Source of the DNA: Thecamonas trahens ATCC 50062
Taxonomy: Eukaryota > Apusozoa > Apusomonadida > Apusomonadidae
Direction: 5' to 3'
Assembly: GCF_000142905.1 (NCBI RefSeq)
Contig: NW_013657664.1
Span: 198,287 to 262,286, forward strand
DNA length: 64,000 nt
Shown here in pieces: positions 9,082 to 18,774 of this stretch (position 1 is the first letter of the stretch; every line of letters starts with the position of its first letter). The notes beneath the pieces are model-generated. The model had not been told where the DNA came from. It ran no database searches and saw only the letters and a list, made by a program, of their open reading frames with translations. A program made the position numbers and the translations under genes.

Positions 9082-10704
9082 TTAAGACTGCGGCGCGAGA
9101 TGCAGCGGCTCGTCAATCTCCTTAAGGGCAATGCCCAGGGTGGCGAGCTCGTCGAGCACCGGCGTCGTCACCTCGTCAAAGGTCGGGATCTGGACGCCGC
9201 GGGCGGTGACCTTGCCCTGGAGGATGAGCTTGGTTACGATGCCGACCGGGAGGCCGACGGTCTTGGCCATGGCGGTCATGGACGGGTCAGACTCGCCCTC
9301 GCCGATCGAGACGAGCGAGGCCGAGACCTGCCTGTTTTGGCCCGAGAGCGTCTCGTACTGGATGCGGTGGAACATGACGAGCATGTCGCGATCTTTCTCG
9401 GTAAACACAAGCTTGGAGGTCAGCAGCTTCTCCAGGACCTTGGCCGGCGTGGCGTTGGGCAGTCCGATCTTCTTGTGCTCAAAGATGCCGAGCCAGCGCA
9501 GCTGCTCAAAGACCGCAGACTCGAACGAGATGCCCAGGTGGTACGCGAGCTTGAGCTCGACCGTGTCCTCGGGCCGCCACATGAGGAATGAGTTGATAAA
9601 CTGCCGGTAAGTCATGTTCTCCGAGTCGGGGATGACGTACGAGTCGTCGGTGAGGCCGAGCTGGACAAAGACGTCCCACGCTGCGCAAAAGCCCGGCTTG
9701 CGAAGCGTGCCGCGGAAGACCGTCGGGCAGTGCTCGAGCCCGTACGCCTGTCGGTACGAGAGCGAGTCGCGATTGGCGTAGCCCTCAAAGACCGAGGCGC
9801 CCGCCAGCGGGTTCTCTGGAATCTCCACATGCTCGATCCGCTGGAAGAGCTGCCAGTATGGCATGTACTTGAGCGTTCCGTTGTACACAAACTTGGAGAC
9901 ACCCTGCCCTGCGAGGACCACGTTGCGCGGGTTCCACGTAAACTTGTACTTCCACGGGTTGTCGTCCGAATCGTCGGCCACAAGCCCGCCCGTGAACGAC
10001 TCAAACGAGGTCACCGTCCCGCCCTCGGCACGGATGTTTTGCAGGACGTGCATGGCCGACATGTGGTCGATGCCCGGATCCACCCCGCACTCCATCATCA
10101 CCAGCGAGCCGCGCTTCCGCGCCAGCGCGTCAAGCTCCCGAATCTCGTCCGACACGTACGACGCCGTGACCACGTCGACCCCATTCTCGACCGCAGGCCG
10201 CACAATCCGTCCGTGCAAATGCGCAGGCACCATCGAGATCACAAGGTCCGCCGCAGCGACCTCGGTCTCGATCGTCTCGGCGTCCGCCACGTCAAAGGCA
10301 AACGCAGACGTGTTCGGCCGCCCTTCGAGAAGCTTGTGCACCGTGTCCACGTTCTGGTCACCCACATGGATGTGCCATCCACACTCTTCTGCATGGTCCA
10401 CCAGGTACCGAATCGCAGCCTTGGCCGAGAGGCCAGCGCCAAACACGCAGATCGACTTGCGGCCTGACGACATTGACTTCTGCAGCTCGACCGTCAGCCG
10501 CTGGTGCTCGACCTCCTCGGCCTCCAGCTCAGCCTGCAGCCGCGCCACCTCATTCGCCTCGGCCTTGACCTCGGCTGCCGTCCCCTTCCTCCGCACCCAC
10601 TGCCCCACTCCCGTCGTCCCGGCACCTCCCGCCACCAGCCCCTGCGCCACCGCGCTCCGTCCCGCTGCTCCGCCCGTCCATGCACGAGCCACCCAACGCA
10701 GCAT
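9082..10704 (-). CDS. Saccharopine dehydrogenase (LYS9/AASS-SDH type), mitochondrial
   Basis: A 540-aa single-exon enzyme of lysine metabolism that interconverts saccharopine with aminoadipate semialdehyde plus glutamate using NAD(P). The N-terminus (MLRWVARAWTGGAAGRSAVA) is Arg-rich without acidic residues, like a mitochondrial presequence, followed by a short coiled coil. The Rossmann fold begins at ICVFGAGLSAKAAIRYLVDH; later family motifs include SMVPAHLHGRIVRPAVENGV, MECGVDPGIDHMSAMHVL and ESFTGGLVADDSDDNPWKYK, with WNPRNVVLAGQG after it. It is stand-alone, not fused to lysine-ketoglutarate reductase as in animals and plants. Whether it serves lysine breakdown or the aminoadipate biosynthetic route cannot be told here. 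The helicase gene diverges from it. Confidence 0.93.
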   Translation of the reverse strand: MLRWVARAWTGGAAGRSAVAQGLVAGGAGTTGVGQWVRRKGTAAEVKAEANEVARLQAELEAEEVEHQRLTVELQKSMSSGRKSICVFGAGLSAKAAIRYLVDHAEECGWHIHVGDQNVDTVHKLLEGRPNTSAFAFDVADAETIETEVAAADLVISMVPAHLHGRIVRPAVENGVDVVTASYVSDEIRELDALARKRGSLVMMECGVDPGIDHMSAMHVLQNIRAEGGTVTSFESFTGGLVADDSDDNPWKYKFTWNPRNVVLAGQGVSKFVYNGTLKYMPYWQLFQRIEHVEIPENPLAGASVFEGYANRDSLSYRQAYGLEHCPTVFRGTLRKPGFCAAWDVFVQLGLTDDSYVIPDSENMTYRQFINSFLMWRPEDTVELKLAYHLGISFESAVFEQLRWLGIFEHKKIGLPNATPAKVLEKLLTSKLVFTEKDRDMLVMFHRIQYETLSGQNRQVSASLVSIGEGESDPSMTAMAKTVGLPVGIVTKLILQGKVTARGVQIPTFDEVTTPVLDELATLGIALKEIDEPLHLAPQS

Positions 10705-11210
10705 GCTTAGCTCCTCGCCGTCTCGCCTCTGCCTTTGCCCTGTGCGGTGAGGATGTTCTCTGCCCAGAGCCAGAGAAGTGTACCTCGCTCTTGCTCTCCC
10801 TCCTTGCTGTCGTCCAGCCGCGTCACGAGCTTGAGCTCTGCAGCCAAGGGTGAGTCGTCGTGACGTAGACACACACACACTGCCCACGCCGCTGCGACTT
10901 GAACTCCCCCATGATCGTAGCATAGCCCGCCCATCACTGGATAGCCAAGACCAGATCATGCTCCCCCTTCTTCTTCTCCTCCTCCTCCCCCCTTCCCTCC
11001 CTCTCTCTCTCCTTCTCCCTACCACCAGGTCATCCTCTCCATCCCCCCCTCTCCTTCTCCCCTCTCCCCACTCCCTCTTCGATCCCTCCCCCCGGCCCAC
11101 ACCCACCCACCGACACTGGCCAAAGCCCGGCCAAACGATTGCTCCCGTGCCGACCCGCACCTCTGCCCCTCACCGGTCACCCCACACCTCTTACTCCTCC
11201 ATCCCCTTGC
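10705..11210. other. Divergent promoter region between saccharopine dehydrogenase and helicase genes
   Basis: About 500 bp with no supported gene. A CT-rich stretch at about 10950-11110 (mostly pyrimidine on the plus strand) precedes the helicase start. No TATA-like or other named element could be assigned with confidence. Confidence 0.5.
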
Positions 11211-12500
11211 ATGCTTGGCCTAGGCCTTTCGGCCGCATGGGCAAGCGCCATCGAGACGTTCCTCGTTCGCTCGCTGCCGGCTGCCTCGGCCATCGCTCCT
11301 TCACCGCTCCAGGCCGCGCTCATCCCTTACCTGTCGCGGACGCTTGACCCTGTCAGGGCCGGCAGAGGCGAGCCATCGCCGGCACGCGGCGGACGCAACG
11401 GCCCTGCCGCCGTCCTCGCTGCTGATACCATCGGATCCGGCAAGACCATTGCGTATCTGGCGCCGCTGCTTTCGTCGGGCGCCGACGCCGTGGTTGTCAC
11501 CCCGACGACCCTGCTGGCTGATCAGGTCACCGGCGTCGTCGACGGCATCATCGCCGAGCTCCCGCCGGCGGCCGGCGGCCGCACCGCCGCCCCAGGCTCT
11601 AGACTACGCATCATGCCGGTGGCAGATTTGCCGCAGGCGCTCGTCGGCTCCTCCGCGCCGCTCGACGCGCTTGTTCTCGACGAGGTCGACGCACTCATCC
11701 AGCCGCCGTCGCGCTACGCTGCACGGCAGCCGCCGCAGGCGCAGCCGAAACACACATCCCACGACCTTCTCTCGCCTGCGGACCTCCGCGCCTCCATCCG
11801 CAGCATTGATCCGGAGCACGGCGTCCTCGTCGCGGTTTCGGCCTCGATCAATGCCCCGCTGCGCCACATGCTCCGCGATCCGCGGCTCGGTCTGCGGCGT
11901 CCGTTTCTCCGGCTTGGCTCGCAACCGGGTGCCTCGCCGCTTCCTCCGTCGATTGCCATCACCAGCTTACCTGTCGCAGACCGCGATGCCAAGCTGGATG
12001 CCGTCGTGTCGCTGCTGTCAGCTTGCCCAGGCGCCAGTACACTGGTCGTTGTCGACTCGGACTCGCGCATCGAGTCCGCCATGGCCGCCCTCACCCGCGC
12101 TGGCCTCTATCCAACACAACTTTTGGACCTCGGCTCGCTCTTGCATCCGTCGGATGTACCTCCTGCGCTTATTGTGAGTGATGCACCGTCTCTGCGCGGC
12201 CTCGATCTGTCACATCTCGAGCACGTGGTCATCGCATCTCGACGGCTCCCGCGGCCGCTGGCCAACTTTGCCCACATCGCTGGCCGCGTCGGTCGCGCCT
12301 CGCAAGCCGCGTCGGCCACTCGTGTCACTGTCGCCGTCACTCCTGGCGAGTCGGTCATTCTTGATGGCATGCTCCGTCAGCACCGTCGTGCGCTCTCCAC
12401 CGCCCAATCCGCCACTCCTGGTGCCGGCTCGGCCAGCAGCCCGCACCCCAGGCCTCGACGGGAGGCCGACCCGGCACCCGTCTTCCAGCACCCTTCGTAA
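11211..12500 (+). CDS. Divergent DEAD-box-type RNA helicase
   Basis: A single-exon protein of 429 aa with the core of a superfamily 2 DEAD-box helicase but eroded motifs. Motif I is AADTIGSGKT (intact GSGKT), motif Ia-like VVVTPTTLLADQV, motif II VLDEVDAL (DEVD instead of DEAD), motif III SAS in place of SAT, and the C-terminal lobe shows SLRGLDL (motif V-like) and HIAGRVGRA in place of HRxGRxxR. ATP binding looks possible; the changed arginine-finger region suggests altered or weak unwinding. The start at 11211 (MLGLGLSAAWASAIETF) was chosen because the preceding sequence is CT-rich promoter-like. UFC1 follows on the same strand after 73 bp. Confidence 0.75.
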   Translation: MLGLGLSAAWASAIETFLVRSLPAASAIAPSPLQAALIPYLSRTLDPVRAGRGEPSPARGGRNGPAAVLAADTIGSGKTIAYLAPLLSSGADAVVVTPTTLLADQVTGVVDGIIAELPPAAGGRTAAPGSRLRIMPVADLPQALVGSSAPLDALVLDEVDALIQPPSRYAARQPPQAQPKHTSHDLLSPADLRASIRSIDPEHGVLVAVSASINAPLRHMLRDPRLGLRRPFLRLGSQPGASPLPPSIAITSLPVADRDAKLDAVVSLLSACPGASTLVVVDSDSRIESAMAALTRAGLYPTQLLDLGSLLHPSDVPPALIVSDAPSLRGLDLSHLEHVVIASRRLPRPLANFAHIAGRVGRASQAASATRVTVAVTPGESVILDGMLRQHRRALSTAQSATPGAGSASSPHPRPRREADPAPVFQHPS

Positions 12501-12573
12501 CGCGTCCCCTCCTCTCGTCTCTCTCTGTAATCGCCTTTACCTTTCCACACACCCTCCCCTACCTGCTCCTAGC

Positions 12574-13292
12574 ATGGCTGCCGTTGACGTTACTGACACC
12601 GGCGCCGCCCGCGTGGGCGACGACGACCTCAACAACCTCGACGAGGCGCGTGCCGTCAAGGCGCAGATCCCGTCGTTGGGCGTGATGGCCGGGCCACGTG
12701 ACGGCGAAGAGTGGATTGCACGCCTGAAGGAGGAGTATGCCGCCCTCATCGCAGTACGCTACGATCTCTTGCCCGCCTCCTCTTGTCTTCCTCGCTCACC
12801 CCCTGGCTCAACCTCGCACTCACATCGTACTCGCCGGGCTAGTACGCCGGCAACAACAAGGCCAACGCCACCGATTGGTTCAAGATCGAGGCAAACAAGA
12901 GCGGGACGCGGTGGTTTGGAACGTGCTGGTACGTCCACAACCTCATCCGCTACGAGTTCGAGCTGGTGGTCACCGTCCCGGTCACCTTTCCCAAGACCTC
13001 GGTCGCCATCCTTCTCCCCGAGCTGGAGAACAAGACGCCCAAGATGTATCGCGGCGGTGCCATCTGCCTCACCGAGCACTTTCATCCTCTCTGGGCTCGC
13101 AACGTGCCTCACTTTGGTATCGCACACGCGTTAGCTCTCGGCCTCGCACCCTGGCTTGCTGCCGAGGTCCCGCACCTGGTTGCGCAGGGCAGCATCGAGC
13201 CGGCGGCGGCAGCATCCTCGGGTGATGGCGCAGCGGGGTCTGCCGTCGGAAATGGGGCAGCGTACGAGTATGAGTATGAATCGGACGAGTAG
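12574..13292 (+). CDS. UFC1: UFM1-conjugating enzyme E2 (UFC1)
   Basis: Two exons, 12574-12753 and 12843-13292, with an 89-nt intron (GTACGC...CTAG), phase 0; 209 aa. It is the E2 of UFMylation, taking UFM1 from UBA5 and passing it on with UFL1 at the ER. The match to UFC1 is strong along the whole length: [40 protein letters not shown], and the active-site region [20 protein letters not shown] in which Cys is the catalytic residue. Unlike the human protein (167 aa) it has a longer N-terminus and a C-terminal extension of about 35 residues, rich in Ala/Gly and ending in alternating Tyr/Glu ([10 protein letters not shown]). Confidence 0.95.
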
Positions 13293-13425
13293 AGTCGACT
13301 GCACTCTGATCGTCCCACGTGGGCTCCACACGCCCCACGTCTTTGCCATCTCTCGCGCTCCACCTGCTCCACACTTTCGTTGCGTTGTCGATAACTTTGC
13401 CTCTTGATCACTCGTCTCGGCAACC

Positions 13426-14993
13426 ATGGCCGCAGGCGTAAAGGCAGATGTGGTTGTTGCTGGGCTTGGTGTCGTTCTCATCTGGTCTGCCCTCGCTCTT
13501 GCCGGTCTGCTTGGCCTTGGGCCATCTCGCTTGCTCCCGTCGTCATCCTTGTGTTGTTCGTCGCATCTCCGTTCCGCCGAGTTATGCTTTGCAGGCGTTT
13601 TCTCCTTGCCGTAGCTCTCACCTCAGCAGTACTTGGTATCGGCAATGACCACAAGGTGGTGTCAAGCGATAAGAGTGGCTATGTGGCACCGTTTGTTCTG
13701 GGCAAGCTCTCCAAGTTCTGTCTCTCGCTGTTGTACCTGCCGGTCATCCGGTACCCAGGACTTGATCTCTGGGTTGCCGGCGGTATTATGCCGTTTGAGC
13801 GGCGGCTCAAGTTTCATCGCGGCATGGCTGCTGTATTCCTAGCTGTTGCTTCGCTCCACGGCGTCTGGATGGCGCTCAAGTCCAAGTTCTCGCACTTTGG
13901 CCTCGGCGGTGTGTCGCTCTCCGGCACGGTGGCGCTGGTGCTGTTCCTCGCCGTGGGCCTTGGCTCGTTGCCTTGGATCCGCCGGCATCACTTCAACTCC
14001 TTCTACGCGCTTCACATGCTCCAGTTCCCGGCTGTCATCGCTGCTCTTGTTCATGTCCCGGGCATCGTCATTTATCTTGCGGTTTCTGGGGGCGTTTGGC
14101 TTGCTCTGGCCTTTGCGCGGATGGTGCGAGCCTGGCGGCGGCGGCGGCGCGCGACGCTTGTCCCTCTCCCAGGTGAGGCTACCGAGCTCTCGCTGGTCTG
14201 GCCACGGCAATGGCCGCCGCCACACCCCGGAAGCTACGCCTTTCTCCGAATTGGCGCCATTGCCTCGACCGAGTGGCACCCGTTCTCGGTCGCCGACTAT
14301 GATCGCCACTGTGGTCACACCCGCTTCATCGTCAAGGCCGTCCACCATCATCACCACCGTTCGCTGTCGGCCGGAAGCGCAAGACTGTCATGGACCGCCC
14401 GCCTCCGCGAGATGGCCGAGGCCCAAAGCCGCCCCACTGTGTGGATTGATGGCGCGTACGGCGCGTTGACCGTCCCGGCCAATGCCGTCGCCAAGGCTGG
14501 CCATATTGTCTTGGTCTCCGGCGGCGTGGGGGTTACCCCCATGGCGAACCTGCTGCAACATGTCGCTGACGGCGAGTTCCCCAATCTGCGCAGCGTTTTG
14601 TTTGTGTGGACTTCGCGATTGATGGCTGATGTATGTACGCCATGGCTCGGCAACGTGCTCGCACACGCCACCTCTCAACTCGGTGAGCGTCTTTGCATTT
14701 CGCTGTACCAAACCTCGGGCAAGAAAGAGCTGCCGTCATCGTCGCCTCCCAGCTCCAACTCGTCGTCGTCGTCGTCATCGTCATCATCGGCTGCCATTGC
14801 CAGCTACGAGTGGTCTCTTGGCCGTCCAGATCTTGACGCCATGCTGGCCAACGTCCACACCGCCAATGATGCCGATCACTCCCCGTTGTCAGTCTTTGTC
14901 GCTGTCTGCGGCCCTCCAAGCCTGTGCAACGTTGTCGCAAGCGCTGCAACCCGTCGCGGCTTTGCCGTCCATGTCGAGACCTTTGTCTTTTAG
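13426..14993 (+). CDS. Ferric reductase/NADPH-oxidase family flavocytochrome (frameshift near start)
   Basis: A membrane flavocytochrome that would move electrons from NAD(P)H through FAD and two haems across the membrane to oxygen or ferric iron. Haem-ligand histidines are in place: FHRGMAAVFLAVASLHGVWM and HHFNSFYALHMLQFPAVIAA, ending in LVH. The FAD-binding motif is EWHPFSVADYD, the pyrophosphate/NAD region is GHIVLVSGGVGVTPMANLLQ, and the C-terminal motif is VAVCGPPSLCNVV, ending in FVF. A Ser/Asn run sits near residue 445. The first helix starts at ATG 13426 (MAAGVKADVVVAGLG) but continues in the next frame (AISLAPVVILVLFVASPF). One added base near 13530 gives 522 aa. The alternative is a start at ATG 13583. 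Confidence 0.8.
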
Positions 14994-15623
14994 CCCCCTC
15001 CGCCCCCCCTTACGAACACATACCCGAGTCGATCGGCTGGCGTGGATGGTAAACTGGCTCTCCACTACAGCCTAAGCCGAGCCGCCGTGTCTGCACGCAC
15101 GACTCAACCGAACGAGTTCACCGGTCGTTCCCATCTTCCCACCCGGTCGCCCACCACTCCCCCGCAGCGGTGGGACAAGACCACGGCTTCCCACACAACT
15201 CGGACGTCTGTACAGTCCACACACTCTCACCCACGGAATTCTCCAGCACCCTACTCCGCTTTGCTACTCCAGTCACCGCACCCCTACCTCTCGCTTGCCA
15301 CTCCTCCGTCGTGCACATGTACGCTGCAGGCCCCCAGTCACCGTCGATCACCTGGAGACCCCCTCCCCCGCCACATGCCTCCCGTCCTCTGCCCCCGCTC
15401 CCCTTCCTCCCACCCCCTTGCATTCCTACGCCCTCCACCACACTCACGCCCTCCCTTCTCCCGTCATCCCCCTCCCACCGCCCTTCCCCGCTGCAGGTCC
15501 GGAACACGTCCTGGTGTACGCCAAAAAATGCCGCACAACCCGCCACGTGCCCCTCCCTTGCTGTCCAACCCCCCCCTTCACCCCAACCCCTCCACTCACC
15601 ACAGCTGGTTCTTGTGATACTAG
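14994..15623. other. C-rich intergenic/5' region of the kelch gene
   Basis: About 630 bp, very rich in C and T on the plus strand, with no recognisable protein. It must contain the missing first exon or exons of the kelch gene, since that frame opens at a TAG acceptor at 15621-15623. Several possible short exons (for example around 15318 or 15496) could not be distinguished. Confidence 0.45.
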
Positions 15624-17009
15624 GCCAATCCCGGCGCCAAGCCCGGTGCTAAGCCCGGCGCCAAGCCTGGAGCCAAGCCAGGCGCCAAGCCAGGCGCCAA
15701 GCCAGGCGCCAAGCCTGGAGCCAAGCCCGGCGCCAAGCCTGGAGCCAAGCCGGGAGCCAAGCCTGGAGCCAAGCCGGGCGCCAAGCCTGGAGCCAAGCCA
15801 GGCGCCAAGCCCGGTGCTAAGCCTGGCCGATCGAGCGCTGGAAGTTCTGCATCGTCGTCGCGCAAAGTCTCGATGGGCTCCGAGGCGGTCACCGCGCTGA
15901 CGGCGAACATGTCGCGGTTCCAGGACATTGTGGGCAAGGCGATGCAGGTCATGCATCCGATGTCGGGCGAGTGGTCGCTGCTCAAGGTGACAGGCTCGGT
16001 GCCGTCGGGCCGGTACAACGCTGCGGTGAATGTTATTGGCTCGAACATGTACGTGTTTGGTGGCACCAAGGGCGGTGGGCGGCGTCTCCACTTTAACGAT
16101 GTGTACGTGCTCAACCTCGAGACCGGAGAGTGGACGATGCCGCGCGTTTCGGGCACTCCGCCGTCACCGCGGCAGCAGGTGGCGTCTGCCGTGGTCGGCT
16201 CGCAGATCTTCTACTTTGGCGGCATCGACAGCCGAAAGGTGGCGCGGTTCGACGACCTGTACATTCTCGACACCGAGACGATGTCGTGGATTGCGCCCGA
16301 GACTTCTGGCGACAGTCCAACGGCGCGGTCGGGCGCGTCGGCGGCGTTCTTCAACGGAGTGTTCATGGTCATCTTTGGGACCAACAGCGAGGGCATGGCG
16401 GTCAACGATGCGTACGTGCTCGATGTTGACACCTTTGCCTGGTCGGAGCACACCCACGCCGGCTTTGATCCGTTTGCGGAGGAGGAGGAGCGGCTTATTG
16501 ATGCTGGCGCCTCGCTGGCTGACATTGTCACGGCCCGGGCCCTCAATGCCAATCCCATCCCGCCGGCCCGCACAGAGGCCGCGGTCGAGGTTGTCGGCGA
16601 TGCACTGTACGTATTTGGCGGCTTCTCGGCGCGTGGCCAACACCTCCACGACATGCGCTACTTGCGCAACGAGACATGGAAGCAACCGTTCTTCTACGGC
16701 CCGCACACCCGCGGCGTTCGCAACCATACCATCTCATGCCTCTCCGACTGTCTCCTCTACGTCTTTGGCGGCGAGAACCTCGGCGCCTCTTTCTGCACCA
16801 ACAGCAACCTGGTGGTCTTCAACACCGAGACCCATACCCGCTGGCAGATGACCGCATCTGGCGACGTGCCGGCCTCTCGCACCGGCCACGGCTCGGTCGC
16901 CTTTGGCAACTCGTTGTACATCTTTGGCGGCTACACGAACAAGGCCTGTGCTGACGTCTACGTCTTTACCCCGACAGCTCCTGATGCCGGTGCATCATCA
17001 TCGTCGTAA
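15624..17009 (+). CDS. Kelch-repeat protein with PGAK-repeat N-terminal tail (first exon not identified)
   Basis: The main exon opens after a TAG acceptor at 15621-15623, so an upstream exon with the start codon is missing. It first encodes about 16 tandem PGAK tetrapeptides, then a Ser-rich linker, then kelch repeats forming a beta-propeller: [62 protein letters not shown] and [18 protein letters not shown]. Each has the typical hydrophobic strand plus FGG. Kelch propellers usually bind protein partners (actin regulators, cullin substrates). The basic PGAK tail resembles linker-histone tails and could bind nucleic acid or acidic lipid; that is inference. Without the upstream exon, the first Met is at 15873. 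Confidence 0.7.
   Translation, partial: ANPGAKPGAKPGAKPGAKPGAKPGAKPGAKPGAKPGAKPGAKPGAKPGAKPGAKPGAKPGAKPGAKPGRSSAGSSASSSRKVSMGSEAVTALTANMSRFQDIVGKAMQVMHPMSGEWSLLKVTGSVPSGRYNAAVNVIGSNMYVFGGTKGGGRRLHFNDVYVLNLETGEWTMPRVSGTPPSPRQQVASAVVGSQIFYFGGIDSRKVARFDDLYILDTETMSWIAPETSGDSPTARSGASAAFFNGVFMVIFGTNSEGMAVNDAYVLDVDTFAWSEHTHAGFDPFAEEEERLIDAGASLADIVTARALNANPIPPARTEAAVEVVGDALYVFGGFSARGQHLHDMRYLRNETWKQPFFYGPHTRGVRNHTISCLSDCLLYVFGGENLGASFCTNSNLVVFNTETHTRWQMTASGDVPASRTGHGSVAFGNSLYIFGGYTNKACADVYVFTPTAPDAGASSSS
15631..15830 (+). repeat. 12-bp tandem repeat encoding PGAK
   Basis: About 16 copies of a 12-bp unit (gccaagccnggn-type) with third-base variation, in frame with the kelch domain. The silent variation between copies suggests selection on the peptide rather than recent slippage alone. 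Confidence 0.85.
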
Positions 17010-17062
17010 ACCGCATTGCAATCACAAGTTGCACACGCTTGCAAGCCGTCGCTCCCGTCTTA

Positions 17063-18641
17063 CTACCGGCTTCTCGGACATGAGCCCGAGCCCGAGCCCG
17101 AGCTTGAGCCGGACCTGGCCTGGGTTGTGGCCTTCACCTTGGCCTTGCACCGCAAGAGCTCGGCCCGCAGCCGGTCCTTTTCCTCCTCCGACTCGGAGAG
17201 TGCCTGCTGAAGGATGATGATGCGCGAGCGGAGCTTCTGGATGAGCACCGCGTCGTCATCTTCGTCGTCGCTGTCAAGCTCCGGAAGTGCCAGGCGGTCG
17301 CCAGAGCTCGTGGCTGACGACGCGGCGGCGCCCGAGTCGGACGCGGTCCATCCGGGCTCGTGGTGAATGAGCGAGACGAGGAGAACGGTGATGTTGTCTG
17401 TCGAGCCGTTGGCGTACGCCCACTCGGCCACCAGCTCGGCAATGGTCTGCGGATCCTTCTTCTTGGCCATCTGCTCGCGGATCATCTGCACGGCCTCCTC
17501 GGGCGTCATGACGTCCCATAGGCCGTCGCAAGCGAGGAGCACAAACGCGTCGTCCTCGGTCAGCGTGGTCGAGGTCACGTATGCGTCGGCAATGAGGCCC
17601 GACGGCTTGCCCTTGGTATAGCGCTCGTGCTTGAAGCCGGCGTCGCCAATCGACCGGGAGACAGCAATCGACATGACCGCTGGGTTGAACGCCGGATGGC
17701 CGACCCGCCGGTTGTAAATCCGCCCGCCAGCGTCGATCACCCGCTGGCTCTCCTCGGGATTGTCCTTGGGATTGTGGGTCTCAGTCAGCTTGAGCGCGTG
17801 TCTGCGCCGGCAGAGCACCGCCTCCGAGTCGCCGCAGTTAGCCACGAACAGCTTGTTGCCGGCAATGGCGACAACTACCGCAGTCGTTCCGTCGTGCATC
17901 TCCTTCAGCGGATCGTCAACGCTCATGGCCAGCTTCATAAACTCGCGCTCCGACTCTTCAAACGCCTCGCGGAGGCCGCGCTCCAAGTCGCCGGCCTTGA
18001 ACCCGTCCGACGCCAGAAAGAACTTGTACAGGTGGACCGAGACCCAGTCAGCTGCCCGCTGCCCGCCGTGCCCGTCAAAGACGCCAAAGAAGGCATCCAC
18101 CCCCACTCCGGGCGGCACGTGCAGCGCCATGTGCGCATCCTCCATGCTCTCCCGCCTGCCCTTGATCTCATGCAGCCCATACTGCACCTCCAGCTCGGAC
18201 CGGTAGCTCGGGTCGCCTGGTGGCAGCACGTCGGCTGTCTCAGACTTGAGGTGCAGAAACGCGTCCCTGTCCCCGCTCCACGAAATGAGTCCTCCACCCT
18301 GCCTCTACCTCTTCCTCCAGCTCTTGGCCCCCCTCCCCTTCCCCTCTAACTGCGCCCTGCTCGCTCGCCCACCATCTCGCCCCCCCCCCCACCCCCCCCC
18401 CCCCCCCCCCCCCTTCCTCTCCGCCTCCCCGCCTGTTCCGCACGTTCCTCCCTCCTCCTCCTCCCTCCCTCCCCCCCCCCCACACCCACACACACAACCC
18501 CTTTCCCCTCTGACTCTGAACATACGACGACGACTGCGACAGCGACATGCGCGACCGAGTACCCTTGGGCAAGAGCGCAAACGATGATGATGATCCACGC
18601 CGGCCGCGGGAGCTCTTCAGTGTCTCAATGGGGCTTGCCAT
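17063..18641 (-). CDS. PP2C-type protein phosphatase with C-terminal coiled coil
   Basis: Two exons: 18641-18526 and 18266-17063, with a 259-nt intron (donor GTATGT, acceptor GACAG) holding long poly-G on the sense strand; the phases match and give 439 aa. PP2C enzymes are Mg2+/Mn2+ Ser/Thr phosphatases. Motifs: KGRRESMEDAHMAL, FFGVFDGHGG (metal-binding Asp), DGTTAVVVAI, FVANCGDSEAVL, LACDGLWDVM and NGSTDNITVLLV. The first exon adds a Ser/Arg-rich N-terminus (MASPIETLKSSRGRRGSSSS). After the phosphatase domain there is an acidic stretch (DSDDEDDD) and a leucine-rich coiled coil (IIILQQALSESEEEKDRLRA), ending in Ser/Gly repeats. It lies tail-to-tail with the kelch gene, 53 bp apart. Confidence 0.92.
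18380..18413. repeat. Poly-C/poly-G tract in PP2C intron
   Basis: An almost pure C run on the plus strand (interrupted by one A) inside the PP2C intron. Such tracts recur in introns and gene flanks across the window. Confidence 0.85.
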
Positions 18642-18774
18642 GCTTCAAACCGGAGAGACGGGTTGACTTGGGTCAGCTGCTGCGACTGCGCCACTGGCCG
18701 CGGCAAGCGGGTGGGCGGCAATCGAGGTAGATGTGCAGTGACACTCACCACAGCTGATACATTGGAAGTGATGG

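Noticed and set aside
15042-15900. Overlapping plus-strand proline-rich frames before the kelch gene
   Set aside because: C-rich low-complexity sequence, more likely intron and promoter; none joins the kelch exon with a convincing start.
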